From Tessaracoccus oleiagri (GTDB lineage Bacteria > Actinomycetota > Actinomycetes > Propionibacteriales > Propionibacteriaceae): a stretch of 64,000 nucleotides of DNA. Every line of letters begins with the position of its first letter. The stretch's first letter is position 1. The translations under genes and the position numbers were made by a program. The notes beneath the pieces are model-generated. The model saw only the letters and a program-made list of their open reading frames with translations, ran no database searches and was not told the DNA's origin. Shown in pieces: positions 1-8,389 of this stretch. The stretch lies in contig NZ_FNGP01000001.1 in assembly GCF_900103275.1 (NCBI RefSeq), forward strand, positions 248,001 through 312,000, read 5' to 3'.

Positions 1-1266
1 CTCCGAGACCCGCACCCCGGAGGTCCCGGCGACGACGAAGCAGTTGATGCCCACGGGCGGGGTCACCATGCCGATCTCGATGAGCTTGACGATCAGGATG
101 GCGAGCCAGATCCCGTCGAAGCCCAGCGCCTCGGCCACCGGGTAGAGCAACGGCACCGTGATCACGAGGATGGAGATGGACTCGAGCGCCATGCCGAGCG
201 GCAGCAGCGTCAGCAGAAGGAGACCCATCGTGAGGTGGGGGTTCATGCCCAGGTCCACGACGGCGTTGGTCAGCATCTGCGGGACCTTCGCGGCCACGAA
301 GAACACCGACAGCAGCGACGACCCGACGATGATCGCGAAGACCATCGACGTGGTGCCTGCGGTCTCCTTGAGGCCCTCCACGATGGCCGACAGCGTCGCG
401 CGCCAGCCCTCCTTGTACATCTCGGCGACGAGCATGACCATGGCGGCCAGCGCGCCCACGGCGGCGGACTCGGTGGGGGTGAAGATGCCCGAGTACATGC
501 CGCCGAGCACGATGAAGAACAGGATGGCCACCCGCACGACGCCGCGCATCGGGAGGTCGCGGAGCCGCTGCCGAGGGGCGGGCGCCTCGGCGGCGCCGCT
601 GGCGGCGGCGGACGCCTGATCGAGCGCGTCGCCCAGCTTGGTGGCCCGCTTGCGGTTGGCCAGGGGCAGCGCCCACATGATGTAGGCCGCGTAGGCGAGC
701 GTGGAGATGATGCCGGGGATGATGCCGGCGGCGAGCACCTTGGCGACGGATTCTCCGGTCATGATCGCGTAGAGGACGAGGATGACGCTGGGCGGGATGA
801 GGACGCCGAGCGTGCCGGCGACGGCCACCGTGGCGGTGGCGAGCGACGTCGGGTAGCCGTGCTTGCGCATCTCTCCGACCGAGAGCTTCGACATCGTCGC
901 GGCGGTGCCGATGGACGACCCCGACACGGCGGCGAAGCCCGCGCAGGCCATGACCGTCGCGACGCCGAGGCCGCCCGGGAGCCGCCGGAACACGTGGGCC
1001 GCGACCGCGTAGACCTGCTCCGCGATCCTCGCCTTCACGGCGAGCATGCCCATCAGGATGAACATCGGGATGATCGTCAGGGTGAACCGCGACGTCTCGT
1101 CGAAGGGACGCGAGCCCATCATGTTGGTGACGAAGTCGAAGTCGCGGAGCAGAAGGAGGCCGATACCGCCCGAGAGCGCCAGCGCGAACGCGACCGGCAT
1201 CCGGATGGCCAGGAAGGCCAGCAGCAGGGCGACGACTCCGAGCACGAGCACGGTGTTGTCCATCAT
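1..1266 (-). CDS. dctM: TRAP transporter large permease DctM (3' end beyond window)
   Basis: Large membrane subunit of a tripartite ATP-independent periplasmic (TRAP) transporter, which imports organic acids using an ion gradient. The translation is almost entirely hydrophobic. It opens MMDNTVLVLGVVALLLAFLAI and goes on through typical DctM segments (IIPMFILMGMLA). About 422 codons are visible; the family is usually about 425-430 residues, so only the last few are missing at the left edge. The first ATG overlaps the dctQ stop (ATGA), and a second ATG follows at once, with GAAGGGGAG just upstream. It is the last visible gene of the homoprotocatechuate operon, so the cargo is probably an aromatic or related carboxylic acid (inference). 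Confidence 0.9.
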   Translation of the reverse strand, partial: MMDNTVLVLGVVALLLAFLAIRMPVAFALALSGGIGLLLLRDFDFVTNMMGSRPFDETSRFTLTIIPMFILMGMLAVKARIAEQVYAVAAHVFRRLPGGLGVATVMACAGFAAVSGSSIGTAATMSKLSVGEMRKHGYPTSLATATVAVAGTLGVLIPPSVILVLYAIMTGESVAKVLAAGIIPGIISTLAYAAYIMWALPLANRKRATKLGDALDQASAAASGAAEAPAPRQRLRDLPMRGVVRVAILFFIVLGGMYSGIFTPTESAAVGALAAMVMLVAEMYKEGWRATLSAIVEGLKETAGTTSMVFAIIVGSSLLSVFFVAAKVPQMLTNAVVDLGMNPHLTMGLLLLTLLPLGMALESISILVITVPLLYPVAEALGFDGIWLAILIVKLIEIGMVTPPVGINCFVVAGTSGVRVSE

Positions 1267-1859
1267 CGCTCCCCTTCCTCATTCGTGTGCCCGCGACGGG
1301 GTTCGTCGCCGACGGGTGGGTGTTCCTTCGTGTACTCGAAGGGGTGCACGGTCACGTCGGGCATCTGGTGGTCGACGCCGAGCACCTCCTTGCCGGCGAA
1401 CGTGCGGGCCATGTTGACGATCGCGACGACGAGCATCGCCGCCAGGCCGACGACGATGACCCAGCGCGACGGCCAGATCGGCCAGTTCACGAGGCCCATC
1501 CGCAGTTCGTTCTCCTCGGTCGCGCCGATGGCGCGCAGCGCGGTGGACCAGGTCAGCCACACCAGAACGAGGGCGGTCAGCGACCACGCGGTGAAGATCA
1601 CCCAGCGCCGGATCCGCTCCGGCAGCCGTTCGGTGAGGAGGTCGACCGCGATGTGCGAGTTGGTGGCGCCGGTGTACGCGAGGCCGAGGAAGACCGCCAC
1701 GACGAGCGCCGTCTCCGAGATCTCGAGCACGCCGGGCACGGAGCGGTCGTACAAGGTGCGGAACACGACGTCGACGACGATCGCGACCATCATGACCAGC
1801 GTGGCCAGCGTGGCGAGGACGCCGAGCGCGGAGGCCATCGCCTTCACTGCCTTTTCCAT
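1263..1859 (-). CDS. dctQ: TRAP transporter small permease DctQ
   Basis: Small membrane subunit of the TRAP transporter, 198 aa. Four hydrophobic helices are visible: near residues 12-35, in the VLEISETALVVAVFLGLAY stretch, in VIFTAWSLTALVLVWLTW, and in VIVVGLAAMLVVAIV. This is the family's four-helix layout. The start is the ATG of MEKAVKAM, preceded by GAAAGGGG; upstream codons in the same frame are dctP shadow. The C-terminal tail is hydrophilic and rich in E, H and R. It sits between dctP (80-bp gap) and dctM (4-nt overlap), the standard P-Q-M order. Confidence 0.9.
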   Translation of the reverse strand: MEKAVKAMASALGVLATLATLVMMVAIVVDVVFRTLYDRSVPGVLEISETALVVAVFLGLAYTGATNSHIAVDLLTERLPERIRRWVIFTAWSLTALVLVWLTWSTALRAIGATEENELRMGLVNWPIWPSRWVIVVGLAAMLVVAIVNMARTFAGKEVLGVDHQMPDVTVHPFEYTKEHPPVGDEPRRGHTNEEGER

Positions 1860-1939
1860 GGGTTCACCCCTTTCATCTGATGGGGCTCCGGGAGGGAGCC
1901 GGAGGGTGGGCGGACGTCGCCGGCCGCTCACCCGGTGCG

Positions 1940-3067
1940 TCAGCCGTTGGCGCGGGCGACACAGGCCGTGACCGGGTCCTCGACGAGGTCCGGGGTGTCG
2001 GCCGCTGCTGCGAGCTCCTGCTGGTAGGCCTCGAGGTAGCCGCGGGCGTCGGTGAGGCCGTTGCCCTCGGCGTCGCTGATCCACTGCTCGATGAGCTGGT
2101 CCTGGACGGCGTTCTTCCACTCCTCGGTGGCCGCCTCGTCCCACGCGGTGACCGACTCGGTGTTCGCGAAGTCCAGCAGCGCGTCGCACTGCGGCTCGGT
2201 GACGCCGTTGAACGCCTTCATGCCCTCGCCGGAGTTCACGTCGGCGATGACCTCGTCGACGATCGCCTTGAGGTCGTCGGGCAGGCCCTCGTAGACGTCG
2301 GCGTTCATCCACATCGAGAACGCGGTGTAGTGGCCGATGTTCGGGTCGGTCCAGTGCGACAGCTGCTCCATGAGCTTGTAGTCGACGGCGCCGTCCATGG
2401 TCCAGGCGACGGCGTCGGCGATGCCGCGCTCGATGCCCTCGTAGGTCTCGCCCGCGGTGAGGGCGATGACGTTGGCGCCGGCCGCCTCGAAGGCGCGCTG
2501 CAGGAAGGCGCCGGTGACGCGGTAGCGCACGCCGGCGACGTCGTCCATGCTCTCCATCGGCTCGTTGCTGCCCAGGATGAGCTTGCCGGGGCCCCAGGCG
2601 GCCATCATCTTGAGTCCGACCTCGTCCCACTTGGCCTGCGCGGCCTCGTTGGACTCGTTGGCGCCGTGCAGGCTCTGCATGAGGGCCTGGGAGTTGTCGA
2701 CCATGAACGGGATGGAGACGACGGTCAGCGTGGGGAACAGCTGCGGTGTGTAGTCGGCGATCGAGACGCCGATGTCGGCGCGGCCGTCGCGGACGCATTC
2801 GGCGATCTCCGCCGCCGCACAGATGCTCTCGGGCTCAGTGCGGTCGATCTGGATGCGGCCCTCGGAGCGCTCCTCGAGCTGGTCATAGATCCAGTTCTGG
2901 ACGGGGGCGTTGGGGGTCTTCGGGAGCACCATGGTGGCCGAGTTGAGGGTGACGGTCTCGCCGGCGGCGCTGTCGGCGTCGGCATTGCCGCCGCCGCAGG
3001 CGGTGAGGGCGAGGGCGGCCGCGGCGCCGAGCGCTGCGACGATGCTGAAGGGCTTCTTGCTGGTCAT
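1940..3067 (-). CDS. dctP: TRAP transporter substrate-binding lipoprotein DctP
   Basis: Extracytoplasmic solute receptor of the TRAP system, 375 aa. The lipoprotein signal ends at LTAC-GGG (lipidated Cys24), as expected for a Gram-positive receptor tethered to the membrane. The mature part has DctP family features: a WGPGKLI segment, GVRYRVTG and ALTAGETYEGIERG. The start is fixed by a strong AAGGAGG box 7 nt before the ATG. It lies 41 bp downstream of hpaD on the same strand, so it is probably co-transcribed with the catabolic genes. The ligand cannot be read from sequence; 4-hydroxyphenylacetate, homoprotocatechuate or a similar acid is the contextual guess. Confidence 0.92.
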   Translation of the reverse strand: MTSKKPFSIVAALGAAAALALTACGGGNADADSAAGETVTLNSATMVLPKTPNAPVQNWIYDQLEERSEGRIQIDRTEPESICAAAEIAECVRDGRADIGVSIADYTPQLFPTLTVVSIPFMVDNSQALMQSLHGANESNEAAQAKWDEVGLKMMAAWGPGKLILGSNEPMESMDDVAGVRYRVTGAFLQRAFEAAGANVIALTAGETYEGIERGIADAVAWTMDGAVDYKLMEQLSHWTDPNIGHYTAFSMWMNADVYEGLPDDLKAIVDEVIADVNSGEGMKAFNGVTEPQCDALLDFANTESVTAWDEAATEEWKNAVQDQLIEQWISDAEGNGLTDARGYLEAYQQELAAAADTPDLVEDPVTACVARANG

Positions 3068-3108
3068 GGAAATTTCCTCCTTGAAATCTGCTGTGGTGGG
3101 ACGGTCGC

Positions 3109-4173
3109 TCAGACCTGGTTGCCGATCTTGAAGCCGCGCTCGGTGTCGCCCTTGCGCGTGTAGGAGAAGCCGTCGGCGCCGATCGTGACGGCCATCTCCG
3201 AGGACTCCTCGCGCTTGCGGACCGGGACGGGGTTGCCGTCGAGGTCCAGCACCAGCGAGGCGTCGGTGTACCAGGACGGGACGACGGGGTTGCCCCACCA
3301 GTCGCGGCGCTGGTTGTCATGGACGTCCCAGCTCACGAGCGGGTTGTCCGGGTCGCCGGTGTAGTAGTCCTGGGTGTAGATCTCGACGCGGTGGCCGTCG
3401 GGATCGCGGAGGTAGAGGTAGAAGGCGTTGGAGACGCCGTGCCGGCCGGGGCCGCGCTCGATCATGTCGGACTTGCGCAGCGCACCGAGCTTGTCGCAGA
3501 TGTAGATGATGTTGTGCTTCTCGTGCGTGGCGAACGCGACGTGGTGCATGCGGGGGCCGTCGCCGCCGGTGAGGGCGGTGTCGTGCACGGTGTGCTTGCG
3601 GGTGAACCAGGCGGCGTAGGTGGTGCCCTCCTCGTCGCGGATGTCCTCGGTGCGCTTGAAGCCGAGGTTCTCGAGGTAGCCGGCGCCCTCGACGACGTCG
3701 GGGTACACCTGGTTGAAGTGGTCGAGGCGGACGAGCGCGCCCGGCCCCTGCAGGTCGTAGGCCCAGGCGAGGCGCTCGACGTGTTCGATCTCGTAGAAGA
3801 ACTCGTACGGGAAGCCGAGCGGGTCGAGCACGCGGACGGCGTTGCGGATGCCCTTGCTGAAGTCGCCGCGGCGCACGTCGCAGCCGAGCTCCTTGTAGTA
3901 GGCCTCCGCCTTGTCGACGTCCTCCTGGCTGCGGACACGGAACCCGAAAACGCCGACGGCCGGGGCGTCGCCCTTCTTCAGGACGAGGTTGTGGTGGATG
4001 AACTCCTCGAACGAGCGCAGGTAGATCGCGTTCTCGTCCTCCTCGGTGACGACGAGGCCGAGCGCGTCGACGTAGAACTCGCGGGAGGCCGCGAGGTCGG
4101 TGACCACGAGCTCCATGTAGGCGCAGCGCAGGACGTCGGGCGCGGGGACGGTGGGGACGGGGATGTTGCTCAT
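3109..4173 (-). CDS. hpaD: homoprotocatechuate 2,3-dioxygenase (extradiol, VOC fold)
   Basis: Cleaves the ring of 3,4-dihydroxyphenylacetate next to the hydroxyls, giving 5-carboxymethyl-2-hydroxymuconate semialdehyde. The 354-aa protein matches the Brevibacterium/Arthrobacter type I extradiol enzymes (about 365 aa). The metal ligands are His152 (DHFN), His211 (MHHVAFATH) and Glu264 (HRVEIYT). The acid-base His197 lies in VHDTAL. All four sit at a constant offset of -3 from the B. fuscum enzyme numbering (155/214/267 and 200), which strongly supports the call. It lies between hpaE (30-bp gap) and the TRAP genes. Iron or manganese use cannot be decided from sequence. Confidence 0.95.
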   Translation of the reverse strand: MSNIPVPTVPAPDVLRCAYMELVVTDLAASREFYVDALGLVVTEEDENAIYLRSFEEFIHHNLVLKKGDAPAVGVFGFRVRSQEDVDKAEAYYKELGCDVRRGDFSKGIRNAVRVLDPLGFPYEFFYEIEHVERLAWAYDLQGPGALVRLDHFNQVYPDVVEGAGYLENLGFKRTEDIRDEEGTTYAAWFTRKHTVHDTALTGGDGPRMHHVAFATHEKHNIIYICDKLGALRKSDMIERGPGRHGVSNAFYLYLRDPDGHRVEIYTQDYYTGDPDNPLVSWDVHDNQRRDWWGNPVVPSWYTDASLVLDLDGNPVPVRKREESSEMAVTIGADGFSYTRKGDTERGFKIGNQV

Positions 4174-4203
4174 ACTGTCTCCTTTGATCAGTCTTCGTGT
4201 TTG

Positions 4204-5739
4204 TCAGCTGCCGGGGCCGGCGAGGCCGGGGTCGTTCTCCGAGTAGCCGGTGGCGCCGAAGCGCGTGGTGTGGACGTCGCCGAGGGTCACGTGGATGGCC
4301 TGCTGGACCGAGTAGAAGTCGAGCGACCGGTAGCCGCCCTCCTGCCCGAGTCCGGAACCCTTGACGCCGCCGAACGGGGTGCGCAGGTCGCGCACGTTGT
4401 GGGAGTTGATCCACACCATCCCGGACTCGATGGCGTGGGAGACGTTGTGGGCGCGGGTCACGTCGCTGGTCCAGACGTAGGCCGCGAGCCCGTACTTGAC
4501 GGAGTTGGCCAGTTCGATGGCCTCCTCCTCGGTGTCGAAGGGGGTGATCGCGACGACGGGGCCGAAGATCTCCTCCTGGAAGATGCGGGCGTCGCGCGGG
4601 ACGTCGGCGAAGACCGTCGCCTCGAGGTAGTTGCCCTCGGGCAGGTGGTCGGGGCGCTTGCCGCCGGCGACGAGCCGGGCCTCCTGCTTGCCGACCTCGA
4701 CGTAGTTCATGACGCGGTCGTAGTGCGACGGGTGGACGAGTGCGGCGAGCTCGGTGTCGGGATCCGACGGCGGGCCGACCTTCACCTTCTTCGCCCGCTC
4801 GGCGTAGGCCTCGACGAACCGGTCGTAGATGGGCCGCTCGACGAGGAGCCGCGACGAGGCGGTGCACCGCTCGCCGTTCAGCGAGTAGACGCCGAACAGG
4901 GTGGAGTCGAGCGCGGCCTCGAAGTCGGCGTCGGCGAAGATGATGGCCGGCGACTTGCCGCCGAGCTCCATCGACATCGACTTCATCGTGGGGGCGCAGT
5001 TGCCGAAGATGATCTGGCCGGTGGTGGTCTCGCCCGTGAAGGAGATGAGGTTCACGTCCGGGTGCTTCACCAGGGCGTCGCCCGCGGACTCGCCGAAGCC
5101 GTGCACCATGTTGAACACGCCCTCCGGGAGGCCCGCGTTCTCGAAGACCTCCACCCACAGCTCGGCCGACAGCGGCGTGAACTCGGCGGGCTTGAGGACG
5201 ACGGTGCAGCCGGAGGCCAGCGCGGGGGCCAGCTTCCAGGACTCCTGCATGAACGGGGTGTTCCAGGGGGTGATGAGGCCGGCGACGCCCTTGGGCTTGC
5301 GGTTGACGTAGTTCATCTGCCGCCCCGGCATCCGGAAGGCGTCGTCGACTTGGGCGACGATGAGGTCGGCGAAGAAGCGGAAGTTCTCCGCGGCCCGCTT
5401 GGCCTGGCCGCTGGCCTGCCGGATCGGCAGCCCGGAGTCGAACGACTCGCGGGCGGCGAGCCGCTCGTTCATCTTGCTGACCTCGTCGGCGACGCGGTAC
5501 AGGATGTTGGCCCGTTCCCGCGGCATCATCCGGGGCCAAGGTCCCTCGTCGAAGGCCTTCCTCGCGGCGGCGACGGCGAGGTCGACGTCGTCAGCGGTGC
5601 CCGAAGCGCACTGGATGTAGGTCTCGTTGGTGGTGGGCTCGAGGACGTCGAACGTCTCGCCGTTCACGGAGTCGACGAGCTTGCCGCCGATGTAGTGGCG
5701 GAGCTGGTCGGGCAGCCCCTCGGGGCGCGTGGTGGTCAT
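4204..5739 (-). CDS. hpaE: 5-carboxymethyl-2-hydroxymuconate semialdehyde dehydrogenase
   Basis: NAD-dependent aldehyde dehydrogenase, 511 aa, oxidising the HpaD product in the homoprotocatechuate route. The catalytic Cys292 is in NGERCTASSR and the general base Glu258 in MELGGKSP. The oxyanion and cofactor region ITPWNTPF is at residues 156-163. The length fits the HpaE family (about 490-510 aa). The start is the ATG of MTTTRPEG, 11 nt after the stop of the DapA-like gene. The general ALDH fold is certain; the specific substrate rests on close linkage to hpaD and the FAH gene. Confidence 0.92.
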   Translation of the reverse strand: MTTTRPEGLPDQLRHYIGGKLVDSVNGETFDVLEPTTNETYIQCASGTADDVDLAVAAARKAFDEGPWPRMMPRERANILYRVADEVSKMNERLAARESFDSGLPIRQASGQAKRAAENFRFFADLIVAQVDDAFRMPGRQMNYVNRKPKGVAGLITPWNTPFMQESWKLAPALASGCTVVLKPAEFTPLSAELWVEVFENAGLPEGVFNMVHGFGESAGDALVKHPDVNLISFTGETTTGQIIFGNCAPTMKSMSMELGGKSPAIIFADADFEAALDSTLFGVYSLNGERCTASSRLLVERPIYDRFVEAYAERAKKVKVGPPSDPDTELAALVHPSHYDRVMNYVEVGKQEARLVAGGKRPDHLPEGNYLEATVFADVPRDARIFQEEIFGPVVAITPFDTEEEAIELANSVKYGLAAYVWTSDVTRAHNVSHAIESGMVWINSHNVRDLRTPFGGVKGSGLGQEGGYRSLDFYSVQQAIHVTLGDVHTTRFGATGYSENDPGLAGPGS

Positions 5740-5750
5740 GCGGGGTCTCC

Positions 5751-6671
5751 TCAGAGGTTGACGTCGGTGAGGTAGTCGGCGGCTTCGTCGGCGAGGGCGC
5801 GGACCTTTGCCTGCCCCTCGTCGGTGAGCGGGATGAGCGGCGGCCGGACGGCCCCAGAGGCGATGAGGCCGCGCTCCGCCATGAGCCACTTGGCGGGGGC
5901 CGGGTTGGTCTCGACGAACAGCAGGTCGACGAGGGGGTGGACCCCGTAGTGGAGCTCGCGGGCCTTCCCCCAGTCCCCTGCGACGCCGGCGGCGTAGGTG
6001 TCGGCGACCGCCTTGGGCGCGACGTTCGACAGCGCGGAGATGAAGCCGACGCCGCCGAGCGACAACAGCGGGAGGCAGAGCAGCTCGATGCCCGACCACA
6101 TCAGGACGTCCTGTCCGCAGTGGAACATCGTGCGCGAGAAGTGCTCGAAGTCCTTCGTGGTCTCCTTGATGCCGACGATGTTGTCGAAGTCCTTGTAGAG
6201 CCGGGCGAACGTCTGGGGTGCGAGTTCGACGGCCGTGCGCGACGGGACGTTGTAGGCGATGAGCGGCAGGTCGGGGAACTCGCGCGCCACCGTCGCGTAC
6301 CACTGGTAGAGCGCCTCCTGGGTGGGGCGGGCGTAGTACGGGGTGATGATCAGCGCCGCGTCGACGCCGGCCGCCTTGGCGTGGGCGGTGAGCTCCAGGG
6401 TCTCGTCGAGCTTGGAGGACCCGGTGCCCGGCACGAAGGAGAGGCCGGTGCCCTTGATCTCGTCGGCGATGGTGTCGATGGCGGCGGCGCGCTCGGCGAT
6501 CGTCTGCGACGAGGGCTCACCCGTGGAGCCGCCGATCGAGACGCCCGACGAACCGTTGGCGTGCTGCCAGCGCACCATGCGACGCAGCGACTCGTGGTCG
6601 ACGTCGCCCGCCTCGGTGAAGGGGGTGAAGAGGGGCGCGATGGCGCCGCTGAGCTTGTCCCGCAGTGTCAT
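5751..6671 (-). CDS. DapA-family class I aldolase of the homoprotocatechuate pathway
   Basis: A 306-aa member of the dihydrodipicolinate synthase / N-acetylneuraminate lyase family (class I, Schiff base). Visible active-site parts are GSTGE (residues 48-52), Tyr140 in AYNVPS and the Schiff-base Lys169 in GIKET. The location between the FAH-RraA fusion and hpaE argues against lysine synthesis. The likely job is a pathway aldol cleavage, such as splitting 2,4-dihydroxyhept-2-ene-1,7-dioate to pyruvate and succinate semialdehyde in place of the metal-dependent HpaI. That assignment is inference. A true DapA cannot be excluded without testing. Confidence 0.8.
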   Translation of the reverse strand: MTLRDKLSGAIAPLFTPFTEAGDVDHESLRRMVRWQHANGSSGVSIGGSTGEPSSQTIAERAAAIDTIADEIKGTGLSFVPGTGSSKLDETLELTAHAKAAGVDAALIITPYYARPTQEALYQWYATVAREFPDLPLIAYNVPSRTAVELAPQTFARLYKDFDNIVGIKETTKDFEHFSRTMFHCGQDVLMWSGIELLCLPLLSLGGVGFISALSNVAPKAVADTYAAGVAGDWGKARELHYGVHPLVDLLFVETNPAPAKWLMAERGLIASGAVRPPLIPLTDEGQAKVRALADEAADYLTDVNL

Positions 6672-6685
6672 CTTCGTGGTGTTCC

Positions 6686-8143
6686 TTACTTCTTGTCCGA
6701 GCGCCACGCGTCGTAGCGGGCGCGCCAGGTGGGGTCCAGGGGGTAGAGGCCGTCGACGGACTCGCCGGCGGCGACCATCTCGGCGATGAAGGCCTCCTCG
6801 GCCTCCTGCTGCTCCGCGGCCTCGAGGACCTGCAGCACGAGAGCCGGGGGGATCACGATCGGGCCGTCGTCGTCGGCGACGATGACGTCGCCCACCTGCA
6901 CGAGGGCTCCGCCGCAGGCGATGTCGACGTCGGTCTCCCACGGGATGTGGCGACGGCCGAGCACCGCCGGGTGGTGGCCGGCGGCGTAGACGGGCAGCCC
7001 GAGCTCGGCGACGAGGCGGAAGTCGCGCACGCAACCATCGGTGATGATCCCCGCGGCGCCGCGCACCTTCGCGCGCAGGGCGAGGATGTCGCCGAGGGTG
7101 CCGGCGTCGTCGAGTCGGCGGGCATCCATGACGAGCACCTCGCCCTCCCCCACGGTGTCGATGGCGCGCTTCTGGGCGTTGTAGCCGCCGCCGCGGGCGG
7201 CGAACTGGTCCTTGCGGTAGGGCAGGTAGCGCAGCGTCCGGGCGCGGCCGACGAGCTTCTTGCCGGGCACGAGCGGGGAGACGCCGTCGATGGAGACCTC
7301 GTTGTAGCCGAGCTTGCGCAGCTGCGCCGACAGGGTGGCGACGGCCACCTTCTCGAGGCGGGCGCGGAGGTCGTCGGTGAGCTCGAACCGGGGTTCCCCA
7401 GCCTGCGCGGCCACGTCGTGGCCCCAGGCGTCGGCGCGCTGCTGGTCGTCGACCTTGGGCGGGTTGCCCCACGGCGCCAGCGCGGGCCCTTCGACGACGC
7501 GGGTGACGAGGCGGCCGGTGGTCACCGAGGGGTCGGTGGTGGAGAAGACCTCCACCTCGATCGTCTGCCCCGGTTGCGCCACGGAGGCGCCGGCGGGCGT
7601 GCCGGTGAGGATCACGTCGCCGACTTCGAGGGTCATGAAGCGGGAGAGGTCGGCCACCAGGTCGCCTATCCCGAAGAGGAGACCGGCGGTGGAGTCGTCC
7701 TGGACGAGTTCGCCGTCGCACCAGGTCCGCAAGCCGATCGCGCCCTCTTCGAGCCGGCCGGCCTCGATGAGCGCAGGACCGACGGGCGTGTAGCCGTCGC
7801 CGGACTTCGAACGCACGTTGGAGCCCTTGTCCGCGTAACGGAGGTCGTGGAGGCCGAGGTCGTTGGCCGCGGTGACCCAGCCGACGTGGCCCCAGCCCTC
7901 CCCAGGAGTGACGTTGCGGGCAGCGCGGCCGATGACGACGGCGATCTCGCCCTCGTAGCCGAGGAGCTCGGTGCCCTCGGGGCGGACGACCTCGCCTGAG
8001 CCGGTGAGCGAGCTGGAGGCCTTCAGGAAGTAGGACGCGTGCGCCGGCGTGCGGCCACGCTGCTCGGCCCGCGAGCGGTAGCTCAGGTGCACGGCGATGA
8101 CCTTGCCGGGCCGCTGCCCCAGTGTCTCGGTGAGGACGTCCAT
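6686..8143 (-). CDS. FAH-family hydrolase fused to RraA-like aldolase/decarboxylase domain
   Basis: First gene of the hpa operon, 485 aa, with two catalytic domains. Residues about 18-225 are a fumarylacetoacetate-hydrolase fold with acidic metal ligands in GYEGEIAVVIG (Glu64, Glu66) and near AANDLG (Asp95). Residues about 255-455 are an RraA/HMG-aldolase fold carrying the D-X20-R-D signature of class II pyruvate aldolases: Asp352, 20 residues, then Arg373-Asp374 in GCVRDF. Classical HpaG is two FAH repeats (isomerase plus decarboxylase). Here the second half is RraA-like, so the decarboxylation or aldol step may be done by a different fold. The start ATG has only a weak GAGAGA upstream. Confidence 0.88.
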   Translation of the reverse strand: MDVLTETLGQRPGKVIAVHLSYRSRAEQRGRTPAHASYFLKASSSLTGSGEVVRPEGTELLGYEGEIAVVIGRAARNVTPGEGWGHVGWVTAANDLGLHDLRYADKGSNVRSKSGDGYTPVGPALIEAGRLEEGAIGLRTWCDGELVQDDSTAGLLFGIGDLVADLSRFMTLEVGDVILTGTPAGASVAQPGQTIEVEVFSTTDPSVTTGRLVTRVVEGPALAPWGNPPKVDDQQRADAWGHDVAAQAGEPRFELTDDLRARLEKVAVATLSAQLRKLGYNEVSIDGVSPLVPGKKLVGRARTLRYLPYRKDQFAARGGGYNAQKRAIDTVGEGEVLVMDARRLDDAGTLGDILALRAKVRGAAGIITDGCVRDFRLVAELGLPVYAAGHHPAVLGRRHIPWETDVDIACGGALVQVGDVIVADDDGPIVIPPALVLQVLEAAEQQEAEEAFIAEMVAAGESVDGLYPLDPTWRARYDAWRSDKK

Positions 8144-8182
8144 GTTGTCTCTCGGCTCCCGTCATTCACTACGTCGATGTGG

Positions 8183-8234
8183 TGATATACGATTTGATAT
8201 ACGGAATCATGTGTGATCTTGACGCGGGTGTCAA
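8183..8234 (-). promoter_or_regulatory. hpa operon promoter with direct-repeat operator
   Basis: On the minus strand a perfect -35 TTGACA (8234-8229) is followed, after 17 bp, by a -10 CATGAT (8211-8206). This predicts transcription starting near 8199, about 56 nt before the first operon start codon. Two identical 9-bp copies, CGTATATCA on the coding strand (8203-8195 and 8191-8183), are spaced 3 bp apart. They cover about -4 to +17, an ideal place for a repressor. The A/T-rich GTATA core resembles GntR-class operators, but no regulator gene is visible here, so the binder is unknown. Confidence 0.65.
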
Positions 8235-8253
8235 GCACTCACCGGAAATCGGC

Positions 8254-8292
8254 AAAAAGAATCGGCCCGGGTCGCTTGACCCGGGCCGATTC
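8254..8292 (-). terminator. rho-independent terminator of tRNA-Ser(GCT)
   Basis: A perfect 15-bp stem (8259-8273 with 8278-8292) and a 4-nt loop, followed on the minus strand by five T residues (8258-8254). It lies 6 bp beyond the 3' end of the tRNA gene and insulates it from the hpa promoter. Confidence 0.9.
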
Positions 8293-8298
8293 CGTCGG

Positions 8299-8389
8299 CG
8301 GAGGTGGCGGGATTTGAACCCGCGATGGGGTTGAAGCCCCAAACCCGCTTAGCAGGCGGGCGCCATAGACCGGACTAGGCGACACCTCC
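8299..8389 (-). tRNA. tRNA-Ser (anticodon GCT)
   Basis: Minus-strand cloverleaf. The 7-bp acceptor stem is GGAGGTG (8389-8383) with CACCTCC (8306-8300), then discriminator G at 8299. The anticodon loop CTGCTAA gives GCT. A long variable arm with a GGGG/CCCC stem marks a class II serine tRNA, and a GGTTCAAATCC T-loop is present. CCA is not encoded. Confidence 0.95.

Noticed and set aside
235-1971. Long open frames on the plus strand over the TRAP and hpa genes (also 3319-5775, 6665-7999)
   Set aside because: They are antisense shadows of clear genes. Composition is dominated by G/A/R/D/V runs typical of the complement of GC-rich codons, with no domain motif.
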